Origin: Centrapalus pauciflorus
Taxonomy: Eukaryota > Streptophyta > Magnoliopsida > Asterales > Asteraceae
Assembly (NCBI GenBank): GCA_020465985.1
Contig: JAANYP010004329.1
Location: 246,346 to 310,345, forward strand
Length of the DNA: 64,000 bases
Direction: 5' to 3'
Position numbers and translations under genes: made by a program. This document shows, in pieces, positions 44,301-56,845 of this stretch; position 1 is the first letter of the stretch; every line of letters begins with the position of its first letter. The notes under the pieces are model-generated. The model had not been told where the DNA came from and searched no databases. It saw nothing but the letters and a program-made list of their open reading frames with translations.

Positions 44301-47102
44301 ATGGGTGATCGCGCATTCTTCAATAAGCATAACATGGTGATGTCCGTCGATAGACAGCTTCCTGAAGCTCAACCATTCCGACAAATGGTTGAATTTTTGA
44401 CCCATTCAAGGGTTGCTTATGCATTGACCCATAACCTGCAGATAATCTTGCCGTATGTCTGACAATTTTGGGAGCACCTCCAGGTAGACTGCTCAGGGAC
44501 GCCGAAAGTATTGCAAACAAGAGTTGGGGGGGCTGCCCATTGTATTCTCAGCTGATATGCTTCATCAGATACTTCAGCTAGGCTCTGAAGACCAGGAGGC
44601 GGGGCCCATTGATTTTCCAGTACAAATAAGGCAAACGGCCTTTTTACGTATGGGATACGCCCAAGATATCACCAAAGCCTCGTATGTGAAGAGTGGCTTA
44701 ATCGGGCAATGACGTTCTTTGGTGCATGTGTTCATGGTTTGCTTTGCGCTGAAAAAGGCCGGTTTTGACTACATTGTGTCCAAGATGCAATCAGAGGTGA
44801 TAGCATTGGTATATAACAAGCGGTTTAGTTTTTCAAAGACGTTCTTTGCTGAGTTTGTGCATCAAATCACAGCTCCCGTCCGTGAAAGATTTTTGATGTA
44901 CCCACGCTTTGCAATGATGATTATACGTGTCTTTTTGCCCAATCTACCTCAAATTCCAGATACTCATGGTGTGGTTATTATAGATAAGAGAACATTCGCT
45001 GACTGCCAGTCGCAGAATACCCGCAGGGCTGAGCAGGTCAGGCCACAGGTGGCACCGTTGTTCGGAGCAGTCATTGACCCAGATTTTGTGGATCCGGAAG
45101 GAGAAAACTGGGCAGGTGAAGGTCCTCAACCGCAGCAACAACCACCACAACAACAACAACCACAACAGCAACCGCGCAGGAGGCAAAGAGCTCCAGCGAG
45201 ACAAATTCAGGCATCAAGGCCATCCTCCAGCAGACGTTCAGAGTCTACGGCAGCAGGCCCATCAACGGATGCTGCAGGCCCCTTAACTTTGGCCCTAGAA
45301 ATTGATCAAAGGGCAGAGACCCTAGAAGAAATATGGGCTCAAGGAACTCAGGCCCAAAAAGATATCGCAGCTGAACTGGTTCATGATATCTTGGAGCCTC
45401 CAACTAATCTCCATGATCTTCTAAGATATCTTGATGAATATCAGCCACCCGAGGGTCAGGAAATGGACACTGAGGTCCTAGGTGAAGGAGAAGAAGAAGG
45501 AGCACAGGCTGAGACTGAGACTGAGGGGCTCGATGAAAATGCCTCAGAGTCTAGTTCTTATAGCGAGGATCCAAATATTCAAATCATTAGATATGGATCA
45601 AGGTTAATGGTAAACAGAAGGAGACAAACAAGACCGGCTCTGATTGACGAAGAAACCGAAGATTCAGATTTCAAAGAGGAAGATGAAACTCCACTCGTGC
45701 CTAGGCATAGGGCGAGGGGGCATCGATTTATGTAGGGAGCTACATCCACCTCAGCTCCGGAACCTGTAATACCAGCTGCTGAACGACCCATCCCTCCATC
45801 ACCATCTATGTCCATTCCATCAACATCATCGACATTCACCGACAATCAGCGGTTTACAGAGCTGAAGGGAAAGGTGGATTTCCAGACAGTCCAAATTTTC
45901 CAGCTATCTACAGCAGTGACAGAACTTCAAGCCCATAATGCCAAACTTGATCAGGAAAACGCTGAGTTGAAAACAACTGTAGTAGATCAAGCGTCTGAGA
46001 TAAAAATAATGAAGACTCTCCTGGAGCAGTTAATGAAAAATCTACAAGCTCAGGGGGAGAGTAGCTATAGAGAAGCTGAAATCTTGAGGAAAGATGATGA
46101 AGGCAATGATCCCGATGCTGGAAGAGAAGGTGAGCTAGCAGATCTTTCGACTGCTCAGCAAGCATCAGTTCAGGGGGAGCCCAGTCAATCTGGAATGGGA
46201 GAAGGAGTTTAAGGTGGAACTTCAAAGAATGTTGAGAGCGAAGTGATTGAAGCTCTAATGGATATTGAAGAAGAAGAAGTAATCTTTTATTTTGAGGATG
46301 AGATTGAAGACCTTGAAGAAGGAGAGTTCGTCCCTGAAGACGTTGTAGAATGAATATCTTATGCAGAGGTTGTGGTAGACGAAGACGATGATTTAGATGA
46401 AGTAATCATTCCTTCATAGCCTATAACAGAACAGTATGTACACAATGATCAAAATGTGATTGACATAGATGAAAGTAAGTTGGCATCTATGGACGATTCA
46501 GAATTTGAGAAAGCTGATAAAGAGCAAAGCAGAGAAGAATTGATAAATCTTTGGTTCCGAAAGGAAGAAAAGAAATCAGAGCTGAAGATGAAGAAGAGGA
46601 TGAGAGTACCAAATTCTGGAAACCTCTCAGGTGGAATATTAAGCTGGTTCTTTGATAGAGAACTGCAGCTATTTGTGCTTAAAAGAAGAGATGGGCTTCA
46701 GTATTTGAAGAGAACCCTGAAGGTTTTTAATACGTTGCCCAAATGCAAAGTAAAGGAACTGGCCTGGAAGGAGCTTATTGACTTGGGAGACGACCCCTAC
46801 GCTAAAGTAATAGCAAAAATCATTTGAAGGGAGGGGAGGTCTGGAAAGTTTGAAAGGATAAAGCCGAGGACAGGAAAGAGAGTTGAAGATGAGTCAAGGA
46901 TAGATCCCCATACAGGTAAACCTTGGGCTACGATGGTTTATAAGCCAGTCCTATGTTTGAAGAGAGTACCGTTGAAGTCTATGCCACAGGATGTTCTTGG
47001 AAACATGAAGTGGTGGTATGTAGACAATGAAACGGCTGAAGCAGTCATGGAGGATCTAGAAGACAAAGTGATTTTGAAGCTATACAATCCTCTACATCTG
47101 AT
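44301..47102 (+). pseudogene. Copia B third ORF (function unknown)
   Basis: The ATG at 44301 begins MGDRAFFNKHNMVM. The N-terminal part (FRQMVEFLTHSRVAYALTHN, QFWEHLQ) has a stop at 44460-44462. A run of seven G at 44525 shifts the frame relative to copia C. From 44524 one frame continues with stops at about 44710, 45733 and 46210 and several more. It covers a globular region ending FLMYPRF, a Gln/Pro run (about 45127-45180), basic and acidic disordered parts, a heptad-like helix (45900-46050, AHNAKLDQENAELKTTV) and a C-terminal domain (WFFDRELQLFVLKRRDGLQYL). No signal peptide or membrane segment is visible. The end is cut at the junction with the duplicated block. Confidence 0.7.
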
Positions 47103-48466
47103 CAATTGTTATTTCAATATCAAACAATTCAATTATGAATTAAGCAATAAGAACACAATCAGGAATCAAACACGACCGAATGATTATATTGATAGAAGAG
47201 AGAATTACATGAACCTGCGGTTTCTTTTCTTCACTATCTTGCACAAAAAGCAATGCCAATCTCCTATCCGTACTGATTTGTGCTAATTCGTATTGCAAAA
47301 AGTACTAACCGACTCCTATTAAGACAATTACAAAAAAGAGATATTTACAATAAGCCCCCTAAACTTATACATTCATAAACAAAATATTAAACCCAACACT
47401 TTAGTTTTTCAATTCAGAGTTTATTATTTTACTGAGATATTAATCTAACTTCAAATTTTTTCTTATGCATGTCAATTATTTTAATCATAGCTTACTTTGA
47501 ATTTCATTTTGAATTTATTCATTTGATTTTTGATTCAATCTAATACTTCAAATTTCTTGTGCATAGAGTAGTATGGCTTTACATGTGAGTTTTATTGAAT
47601 ATCTGTGACAGCCTTGCCACAATAACCACCATTACATAACACCCATGATTAATCACAACACATTATTACACAAATGATCTGAAATTACTTAGTACAATAC
47701 GGGATAAGTAAAATACATAAATAAAGTACAAATGGTAAAATGGTGCTACAAGGTTTCATTCTAAGTCTACATACTCAATACAGTATTCCAACATCCCAAA
47801 TGTTACAACATTAATCTTGCATTTCAATTACCGATTGGTAGAAGTAATCCTCAAAAACTTCAACAAAATGACCTAGCTAGAAGGTCCGGCAGCGGATTTT
47901 CCTTTTCCTGTAAAAATTTGAACATGTTAGTGCATCCTGTGTGACGATAGCAGTCTAAGTAAAGACAATATTTTATAAAAGTCAATTTACTTGTTATTGA
48001 ATATTAACAAGTGTTTGATATATGTTTGATATTGATTGTATGTATGTTTGAACTTGGTGTAATGTGTTACAATAAGTTCAAACATAAGTTCAAAGACAAG
48101 TTCAAAACATAAGTTCAAAGAATAAGATTCAAATTTATTGAGGACAAGTTCGAAAGGCCTTGGGCTTATTCGAACTTGTCCTAGGCAAATTCAAACCAGG
48201 TGTTATAATAAAGGGTTAATTCGTTTAATTAACAAGTTTTTGCAGAAGATTAATCAGAGCTTTAGCAAAGGCGATCTCGAACTTGCAAGTGTCAGAGAGT
48301 TTGTTCTTGGAGAGAATCACGTGTCGGGACGTTCTGTTGTTCGTCTATCACAGTGTGTGTCTCTGTGTTTCGCGTGCGTGGTCTATCCGTCAAGCCGCAA
48401 ACGAGGATTCCGCACTCGTTGGAAGGTGTCGCGTTAAGATAGGATCTGTAGGAAGGCGACCCTACA
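47103..48466. repeat. Second copy of the block left of copia B (A-LTR, flank, gypsy LTR start, B LTR)
   Basis: This repeats 37622-39023 in the same order and orientation: element A LTR (47107-47398), the flank, the gypsy 2 LTR start (47604-47919), GAACA (47920-47924) and a copia B LTR (47925-48466). In the LTR part I counted about 9 differences in 293 bp. The left edge abuts the broken third ORF of B. Confidence 0.92.
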
Positions 48467-49986
48467 GAACAACTACGGGGTAAGCAAAGCTTTGTGAGTA
48501 CAAAGATTATACATTCTACAGATATTTATGCAGCACACAAGAGTAACACTGACGACACATGTCGTATATTCTCTTCGTACACGAAGTACGGAATGAGCCG
48601 CAGCTCCAACGTGCCATTGCACGGAACCACAGATTCAATTGAGGCGATAATTATCATCGGGGATGCTACACCTGCCCATTGGGACCTCGGAGGGATCAGC
48701 TCCAGGTCATATAGCCACGGTAGCATCGATTTACCAAATATGGCTCGCAAGCCAAACGGATGATGCACAACAAAGAATGAGTACATGCAACAAGTAACAA
48801 TGTGCATCTATCACAAAGGCCAGTTAGTAGAATGCCAAATGAAATGATATAACATGCCTGAATGAACAACAGCTGACAATAAATAATAGTAGACATTCCC
48901 AATCCTAAGTACTCACAGTGGATGCGTTTAATTAACCGTCAGATTATATTATTTGTCCTCGGGCTTTCAACCGGAATCACAAAGTACCCCACTGTGGGTT
49001 AAACAACGTCACAAGGGACCTGTTATGTCAGTTGTAACAAAAAATCAATGTCAATAACTTTTTATTTCATAAAAACTTAATTTTATAACTTTTACAAAAG
49101 TTGACCTGAAATTCGGATCCCATACGAATTCGGATCCCACCTGAAATTCGCATGATCCGAAGTTCCACACTTAGATTTTATTTTGTAGCATTCATCCGAA
49201 ATTCGGATGATTCCATGATCCAAAATTCGGATGCCTTTCTCATCCGAAATTCCATCCGAGTTCTCCCTTCAAATCGTTGGTTGCAATGATTTTAGTTCCT
49301 TCCTAGCAACTTGAATCCAACTTTTCAGCTCTAAATTTCCAGATTTGCGTTTTTGATTTGTTGATGATGCAAGAAGCGTATAATTAGAGAGAGAAAGAGA
49401 GCTTGTGTGTTTTGAAGATGAAATGAATTAAATAAAAGACTAAAAGTCTTTTATTTCACTACTTCAGACTATTGACACTTATAGCCACTCCACTTATCTG
49501 ATATTATTAAATAAAGATTTCCATCTTAATTTATCATCACCAACACTCATAATTACTTATATTTACTTAATAAATTGAAATTCTTAATTTCTTAATAAAG
49601 CAACCAACTTTTAAGTTCTCAATTAAACTTTTAAAAATGTCTATGTCGGTTCCTCATTGTTATGCTTGCTCAAAACAACAACGATGATGATTTCTCATCA
49701 TCATCTCTATTTTTAATATCGATGTTTGATCGATGTGTATCCTACCGATGACGGTTTCTTATTGTTGTGCGTGCTCAAAAGACGACAATGATGATTTCTC
49801 ATCATCATTATCATTTTTAAATATATATATATATGAAATGAAATTTATCGAACCCCAACAATCCATCAAAACACTTTCTAATTTCCAATTCATATTTGTC
49901 ATACATATTCGAACTTAATTTCGTTAAATTCAAATTTTATACTTATTAATCATCAATTACAATAATTAAATCCCGAGGATGTTACA
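47604..49986 (-). repeat. Gypsy element 2, 3' LTR, interrupted by a copia B LTR
   Basis: The LTR runs from TGTGACAGCC to ...GATGTTACA; in element direction it starts TGTAACATCCTCGGG. The copia B LTR (47925-48466) plus GAACA interrupts it. Without that it is about 1.84 kb. It contains the palindromic word ATCCGAAATTCGGAT and its fragments (49110-49265), and two diverged copies of a 90-bp motif (CTCATTGTTATGCTTGCTCAAAA-like, about 49640-49820). Compared with the 5' LTR it lacks several hundred bases near 49270. Confidence 0.85.
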
Positions 49987-50023
49987 GCATGGGCTCCACC
50001 ACGCTTGAACTTCGTCCTCGAAA

Positions 50024-53000
50024 TTACTTGGATTCAAACAGCTGTGGATATTTCTTCAACATCTCTGTCTTGGTTTCCCATGTATGGTTTGCTCCTTTAT
50101 GATGCTTCCAACGTATAAGCACCATCTCTTTCTCTTTATTCCTTAGTATCTTGACTTTGATATCCATCACACATTCTGGCTCTTCCACATACCGGAGCCT
50201 TCCATCAATCTTCAGTTCAGTATGATCAGCCTAATCCTCGTTACCAGTAGTGAATGATTTTCTAAGGTTCCCCACATGGAACACCGGATGTATGCCCGAC
50301 ATTTCTTCAGGCAATTCCAAATGATATGATTGGTTCCCCACTTTCTCTATTATCTTGAATGATCCAACAAATCTCGGAGCTAACTTTCCTCTATTTACAA
50401 AACGAGTAACACCCCTCATAGGTGATACTTTCAGATACACCCAATCATCCACATCAAAATTGATTGGTTTGTGCCTTCTATCATGATAACTCTTTTGTCG
50501 ATCCTGGGCCGCTATCATGTTCTGTCTAACCAGCTGTATCTTTTCCTTTCTTTCCTGTAGCAATGCCGGCCCAGCAATCAGAGTCTCTCATGTTTCCCTC
50601 CAACACGTAGGAGTCTCACATCTTCTCCCATATAATGCCTTGAATGGTGCTTTCTTAATCGTTGTGTGGTAACTGTTGTTATACGAGAATTCTATCAATG
50701 GCAAATGGTCGTCCCAATTACCACAAAGATCCAAAATACATGACCGCATCATGTCTTCAAGTGTAAGGATAGTCCACTCACTTTGACCATAGGTTTGCGG
50801 ACGATAAGTTGTACTCATAGCTATTCTTGTACCCAATCCGTCTTGTAAGGCTGACCAAAAATTGGAGGTGAAGCGGCTATCCCTATCTGACACAGTAGAC
50901 TTCGGGACTCCATGTCTAGAAATGATCTCATTTGTGTAAATCTGCGCTAACTTCTCCAAAGAATAACTTTCTCTTATTGGAATAAAGTGTGCCGACTTGG
51001 TCAATCTATCCACAATCACCTATACTGCATCGTGTTGACGCCTAGTCTTCGGCAACTTGGTAACGAAATCCATTGTTATGTGCTCCCACTTCCATTCAGG
51101 AATGGGAAGCGGGTGCAGACTGCCATACGGCTGTTGATGTTCGGCTTTCACAAGCCAGCAAGTCCTACATCATTCCACGTATTTACCAATATCTTTCTTT
51201 AATCCGGGCCTCCAAAAGTCGGCTTTCAATTCGTTGTACAACTTTGTGCTCCCAGGATGTACAGAAAACTTGGATTGATGTGCTTCTTCAATGATCACTC
51301 TTCTCATGCCCCCAAACTTCGGCACCCAGATTCGCCCATATACGCCTTTCAATCCAGACTCACTTGTCTCCGTAATCTTTCTTTAAGCTCTAATATCTTC
51401 AGCATTAACATTTTCTTCCTATAGAGCTTCTACTTGAGCAACTTTAACATCATCAATAATCGTAGAAGTTAGCATCGTAGACGTCATCATGTAGCAACAG
51501 TCTTTGGAATAGCCTTTGCGACTTAAGGCATCAGCCACAACGTTAGCCTTACCCCGATGATAGAGTATCTCACAATCGTAGTCTTTAATCAGTTCCATAG
51601 ACCTATGTTGTCTCACGTTAAGTTCTTTCTAACTGAAGATGTATTTCAAACTTTTATGGTCCGTATAATGTTGACACTTAGTCCCATATAAATAATATCT
51701 CCACAACTTTAAGGCAAACGTAATAGCAGTCAACTCCAAGTCGTGTGTTGAGTAGACTTTTTCATGTTGCTTTAACTGTCTCGAGGTGTAGGCAATGACC
51801 TTTCCGTGCTACATCAGTATAGCACCTAGCCCCAACATCAAAGCATCCGTATAAACCACAAAATCCTCATTACCCTCTGGTAGGGCAAGTATTGGTGCTT
51901 CGCTTAGAGTCTTTTTCAATATCTCAGATGCCTCACGTTGCTCTACTTCCCACACAAACGGTGCGCTTTTCTTTGTTAATGCTGTCAAAGGAACTGCAAT
52001 TTTCTAGAAATCCTTTATAAATCTCTGATAATACCCCGCCAATCCAAGAAAACTTCTTATCTCAGTAGCAAATCGAGGCGGCTCCCAGTTCTTTATAGCT
52101 TCAACTTTAGCTAGATCTACAGAAATCCCAGCTCCCGAAATTACATGCCCCAAAAACTGAATCTGTTGCAGCCAGAACTCACACTTTGAGAATTTGGCAT
52201 ACATCTGAGCAGCTCCAACAATTCTCTTAGGTGAGTAGCATGTTCCGCTTCAGACTTGGAGTACACCATTATATCATCAATGAACACGATCACTGATTTA
52301 TCTAACATAGGTCTGCAAACCCTTTTCATAAGAACCATAAAGACAGCTGGGACCATTTTGGCATAACCAGAATGCCCATACCGAGTCCTGAATGCCGTCT
52401 TTGGTACATCCTCCTCCCAAACTTTCAAATGATGGTATCCTGACCTCAAATCAATCTTACAGAATACACTAGCCCCATGTAATTGATCAAACAAGTCATC
52501 AATCCTTGGCAGCGGATACTTTTTCTTAATATTCAACTTGTTCAGCTCACAGTAATCGATGCACATTCTCATTGTGCCATCTTTCTTCTTCACAAACAAT
52601 ATTGGGGCTCCCCACGGAGATGAACTTGGTCGATTGAAGTCCTTGTCCAACAACTCTTGAAGTTGTTTCATCATTTCTTGCATCTCGGTAGGAGCAACGC
52701 GATAAGAAGAACGAGCTATCGGGGCATCTCCAGGGATCAAGTCAATTCGAAATTCCACTTGTCTTTCAGGTGGCACACCAGACAAGTCCTCCGTGAACAC
52801 ATCCGGGAATTGTGATACAACAAACACATCAACCACAGTATTCTTCTCGGCCTTGGCATCAATAGCATAGGCCAAGTAGGACTCACAACCCTTAGCAACC
52901 AGCTATCGGGCCTTAGCAATCGTCAACAAGCACAGATCCCCACTTCTCTCATCCCCATATATACAAATTTATTGCCCCTCAGTTGTAGTTATTTTTATCA

Positions 53001-53502
53001 TTCGCTTCTTACACACTATGTGAGCTTCATTTTCTACCAACCAGTCCATTCTTACCATCACATCAAACTCACTGAACTCTATCAGGATCAAGTCAAGATC
53101 GAAGACTACATCTTCAATCACTAGCGTACAGTTACGGTACACACGATCTACTTTGACTAACGTGTTACTAGCAGTTTCAATGTCAAGTATAGCAGATAAC
53201 TTAGACAGTGACATGGAAAGTTGTTGTGCAAATATAGTGGACATAAAAGACCGATTGGCACCCGAATCAAATAGAATTCGTGCAGGCATAGAATGAACGA
53301 TAAACATACCCGTAACCACCTCCGGGCTTTCCTTGGCCTCTTCCGCGGTTATTTGAAAAGCACGAGCCAATACCCTTTGTGGCTGGTTCCGGCGGTTGAC
53401 TGAACCACCACTTAATACCCCAGAAGATCGTGTCGATGATGGAACAGCAGCTGCTGGAGCATTCTTTCTACAGTTTCTACTATAATGCCCTGTACCCCAC
53501 AC
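50024..53502 (-). pseudogene. pol: Gypsy element 2 pol: protease, RT, RNase H, integrase, chromodomain
   Basis: In order on the minus strand: protease (53502-52969; ILFDSGANRSF, VMVRMDWLVEN); RT entry (52875 on; FPDVFTEDLSG, CIDYCELNKLN, KIDLRSGYHHLKV); the catalytic FIDDIMVYS; a frameshift near 52200; FLGHVISG; FLGLAGYYQRF; RNase H (YTDHKSLKYIF, ADALSRK) with stops at 51809-51811 and 51629-51631; the integrase finger (51352-51170) and core (51019-50588; MIVDRLTKSAHF, SDRDSRFTSNFW); GKLAPRFVGSFKI; and a chromodomain-like end (VLIRWKHHKGANHTWE) with a stop at 50024-50026. It is the same chromovirus group as element 1 but more decayed. Confidence 0.88.
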
Positions 53503-54545
53503 TTATGGCAGACATCTGCTTTCCGTGGGCACTCGTTTTGGAAATGACCCAACTCTCCACAATAGAATCAAGCGCGTCCATTTAACACTTGCCGAAATGC
53601 TCCAAGTGCACTTGTTACAAAACTGCGGCTTGGTGTTGATGGAGTATGCACGAGCACGATTAGAAGACCCAGATGGTCGACCATAGGATTTTTGAGGTGA
53701 GTACTGCGATGAGAGAGAAGAACCCGAGTAGCCTCCCTCGCGTTGGCACTTTGGTGGTGACGACTGTGTAGGATTAACAGAAACGGCGGCAGGCCCAACC
53801 GTGTACCCAGACATAATCAAAATTTGTTCAACATTCCTGGAAGCTTCCAGTAAGCCGACGAATGTGGGATAGTGAACATTGCTCATAAGTCTTCTGATTT
53901 CCAATTCAAGACCAGCCTCAAACCGGTTCACCTTTCTCTCTTCTGTATCAACTTGATAAGGCGCAAACAAACTCAGCCTAGTGAACTCCACAGCATATTG
54001 GGACACAGACTTAGTCCCCTGTATCAACGTCATGAACTTAGCTTCCAGTCTTCGACGTTCATCAGCCGGGTAGTATTGCTGAGTGAATATTTCAGTAAAC
54101 TCAACCCACGACATCACAGAAACCTTCTCCAGAGTAAATGCATTTACCATAGAATTCCACCACATGACCGCATCCTTAGTAAACATCGCAGTGGCAAATT
54201 AGACCATGTCCTTCTCAGCACAATCGCTGATTCGGAATGTCCTTTCTGTGGCTGTTATCCATTCCAGAGCGGCAACAATGTCTCACAATCCTTTGAATTC
54301 TACCGCACCATTTCCTTTTAAATCCTTAAACCGACAACCTTTGGGTTTGTTTGATGACCCAGTGTTGTCATCTTGTTCGTCATTATTGTTGCCCTCTTTT
54401 TTCTTGTTCTTCCTCTTTTCCTCTCTTCTCTTGGCTTCGGCCTCATCTCGAGCCCAAACTGTTCTTGAATCATTTTATTTTGCTCAGCCATCATGGCTAG
54501 CATCATCTCCCTTGTTTTTTGCGGTGTCATTCCTTCTCCAGACAT
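53503..54545 (-). pseudogene. gag: Gypsy element 2 gag
   Basis: It starts at 54545 (MSGEGMTPQKTREMMLAMMA), shifts frame near 54320, and continues in 54186-53503 (MWWNSMVNAF, WVEFTEIFTQQYYPADERRRL, AVEFTRLSLFAPYQVDTEERK), the retrotransposon gag domain. The zinc knuckle near 53460-53610 is spread over two frames (FCNKC..., then WGTGHYSRNC). Frameshifts disable it. Confidence 0.85.
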
Positions 54546-54747
54546 GTTCTGAAAGTCGAAACATATAACTTATTTAGTAAACATGTCATTTATTTAAAGA
54601 CACCACCTATTGTCCCGTATGAAAATCAATTTCCTATTATTACTAGATCATAACCTATCTTAGTTCAGATCATTACTTACAATCACTACATATCATCACC
54701 TAATGTTTGAGACCAAGACCACACAAACACTTGAATCTCAAACTACT
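54546..54747 (-). other. Gypsy element 2 leader
   Basis: Untranslated leader between gag and primer site; no gene or clear motif. Confidence 0.6.
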
Positions 54748-54759
54748 GCTCTGATAGCA
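54748..54759 (-). other. Primer binding site, gypsy element 2
   Basis: The minus strand reads TGCTATCAGAGC, one base off the canonical TGGTATCAGAGC. It lies five bases from the LTR end. Confidence 0.82.
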
Positions 54760-54764
54760 TTCAC

Positions 54765-56663
54765 TGTGACACCCTTGCCACAATAATTACCATTACATAA
54801 CACCCAGGATTAATCACAACACATTATTACACAAATGAACTGAAAGTACTTAATACAATACGAGATAAGTAAAACACATAAATAAAGTACAAATGGTAAA
54901 CACCCTATGGTGCTAAAAGGTTCCGTTCTAGGTCTACATACTCAATACATTATTACAACATCCCAAATGTTACAACATTGATCCTGCATTTCAAAATCCG
55001 ATTGAGTAGTAGTGGTCCTCAAAAACTTCAACAAAATGACCTAGCTAGAAGGTCCGGCAGTAGATTTTCCTTTTCCTGTAAAAAGGTGAACAACTACGGG
55101 GTAAGCAAAGCTTAGTGAGTAAAAATATTATACATTCTACAGATATTTATGCAGCACACAAGGGTAACACCGGTGACACACGCCGTATACTCTCTTCGTA
55201 CACGAAGTACGGAAACGAGCGGCAGCTCCATCGTGCCATTGCACAGATTCACACATTCCAATAAGGCGATAGTTACCATTGGGGATGCTACACCTGCCCA
55301 TTGGGACCTCGGAGGGATCAGCTCCAGGTCATATAGCCACGGTAGCATCGATTTACCAAATATGGCTCGCAAGCCAAATAGATGATGCACAATAAAGAAT
55401 ACGTACATGCAACAAGCAACAATGTGCATCAATCACAAACGCCAGTTAGTAGAATGCCAAATAAAATGATACAACATGCCTCAATGAACAACAGCTGACA
55501 ATAAATAAAAGTAGACATGCACAATCCTAAGTACTCACAGTGGGTGCGTTTAATTAACCGTCAGATTATATTATTTCTCCTCGGGCTTTCAACCGGAATC
55601 ACAAAGTTCCCGACTGTGGGTTAAACAACACCACAAGGGACATGTTAAGTCAGTTGTAACAGAACATCAATGTCAATAACTGTTTATTTCATAATTACTT
55701 AATTTTATAAGTTTTACAAAAGTTGACCCGAAATTCGGATCCCAACCGAATTCGGATGCCACCCGAAATTCGCATGATCCAAAGTTCCACACTTAGAATT
55801 TATTTTGTATCCTTCATCCGAAATTCGGATGGTTCCATGATCCGAAATTAGGATGTCTTGCTCATCCGAAATTCCATCCGAGTTCTCCCTTCATCCGAAA
55901 TTCGGATGATCCGAGTTCATACATGTGCAGATTTATTATTTTTCAGATATAATTCAGTCATTTTTGTACTTATCTATAACTGAAACTATTAATTCCAAAT
56001 TAAAATATACTCCTATTTAACACTTTTAACATCAATTTATAACATAATAAGTACCAAATCAGTCCCCTCTTTGGCCATTTTATCATCTCGTCGAACACAC
56101 AAACTAAAACACATAGTAACATTCCAAAATCATACTTAAAGTTAAAATTAGAAGGTGAAGTTTGTTACATATGTTCCCGAACACTCAATTTAAACATATC
56201 CATTTGAATAAACAACATGCATTAACATCACCAACAGAATTCTGTGATTCGGTTTTCCTAAAAACCAAACACAAAACTAAGGGTGAGCGACGGGCACCAT
56301 TTCCCGAACCCGAACCCGTACCGGTACCGACCGATACTGAATTAATATATTCGGTTCGGTATTCGGTTTTTAAATTAGTTAAAATTCGGTATTCGGTACT
56401 CTCGGTTTGGTATTTGGTTTTTAAATTAGCTAAAATTTGGTATTCGGAACCGAACCGGCACCATATAAAATTATACGGTTTGGTATTCGGTTCTTTCAAA
56501 ACTAATAATTCGGTTTCGGTATTTTCGGGAACGGTACCGGTTCGGTACGGTCCGGTACCGAGCTCACCCCTACACAAAACCATTAAATTCGTAAAGTTTG
56601 AAAAATTTTTTTACCTCAAATCGTTGGTTGCAATGATTTTAGTTCCTTCCTAGCAACTTGTGA
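54765..56663 (-). repeat. Gypsy element 2, 5' LTR (truncated at right)
   Basis: It begins TGTGACACCCTTGCC and aligns with the 3' LTR up to the shared GGTTGCAATGATTTTAGTTC region (about 56625-56663), after which similarity stops. The expected remaining 680 bp or so is missing. It carries the ATCCGAAATTCGGAT words (about 55818 and 55893) and a hAT-type MITE at 56278-56572. Confidence 0.82.
56278..56572. mobile_element. hAT-type MITE, 295 bp
   Basis: Terminal inverted repeats TAAGGGTGAGC and TAGGGGTGAGC (read inward) are flanked by a perfect 8-bp target duplication CACAAAAC (56270-56277 and 56573-56580). Target size and TIR fit the hAT superfamily. The interior is made of GGTATTCGG / CCGGTTCGG words and has no transposase, so it would be moved by an enzyme encoded elsewhere. 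It is present only in the 5' LTR of gypsy 2, so it arrived after that element. Confidence 0.9.
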
Positions 56664-56845
56664 CACATCCTTTGAATTGAGCTAACAGATGTCGTCTAAA
56701 TAAAGAAGTTTCAGTTATGAGGATACATGAAACAAACTTATTTAAGAAATATCTGAGAATCAACTAGAGTGCCGATTTAACATGCCAGTATGAGATACTA
56801 AAAACTGAAAATGAAGTTCGTCTAAAGCCTTAGTAAATATGTCAG
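56664..56845. other. Unassigned sequence between two LTRs
   Basis: About 180 bp; no gene, and nothing I recognise. Confidence 0.4.

Larger units (their letters stand above)
38444..47102 (+). mobile_element. Copia element B (SIRE-like), internally deleted and lacking a normal 3' end
   Basis: It has a 5' LTR, primer site, leader, gag, the end of pol, a long spacer and a third ORF. The original 3' LTR and polypurine tract are not joined to this body. Instead, at 47102/47103 it meets a second copy of its left flank followed by an LTR (47925-48466) and the second GAACA (48467-48471). The insertion target is the gypsy 2 3' LTR. Confidence 0.88.

Noticed and set aside
56162..56653. Paired ORFs on both strands (163 and 132 codons)
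   Set aside because: They coincide with the inverted-word hAT MITE and are by-products of its composition.
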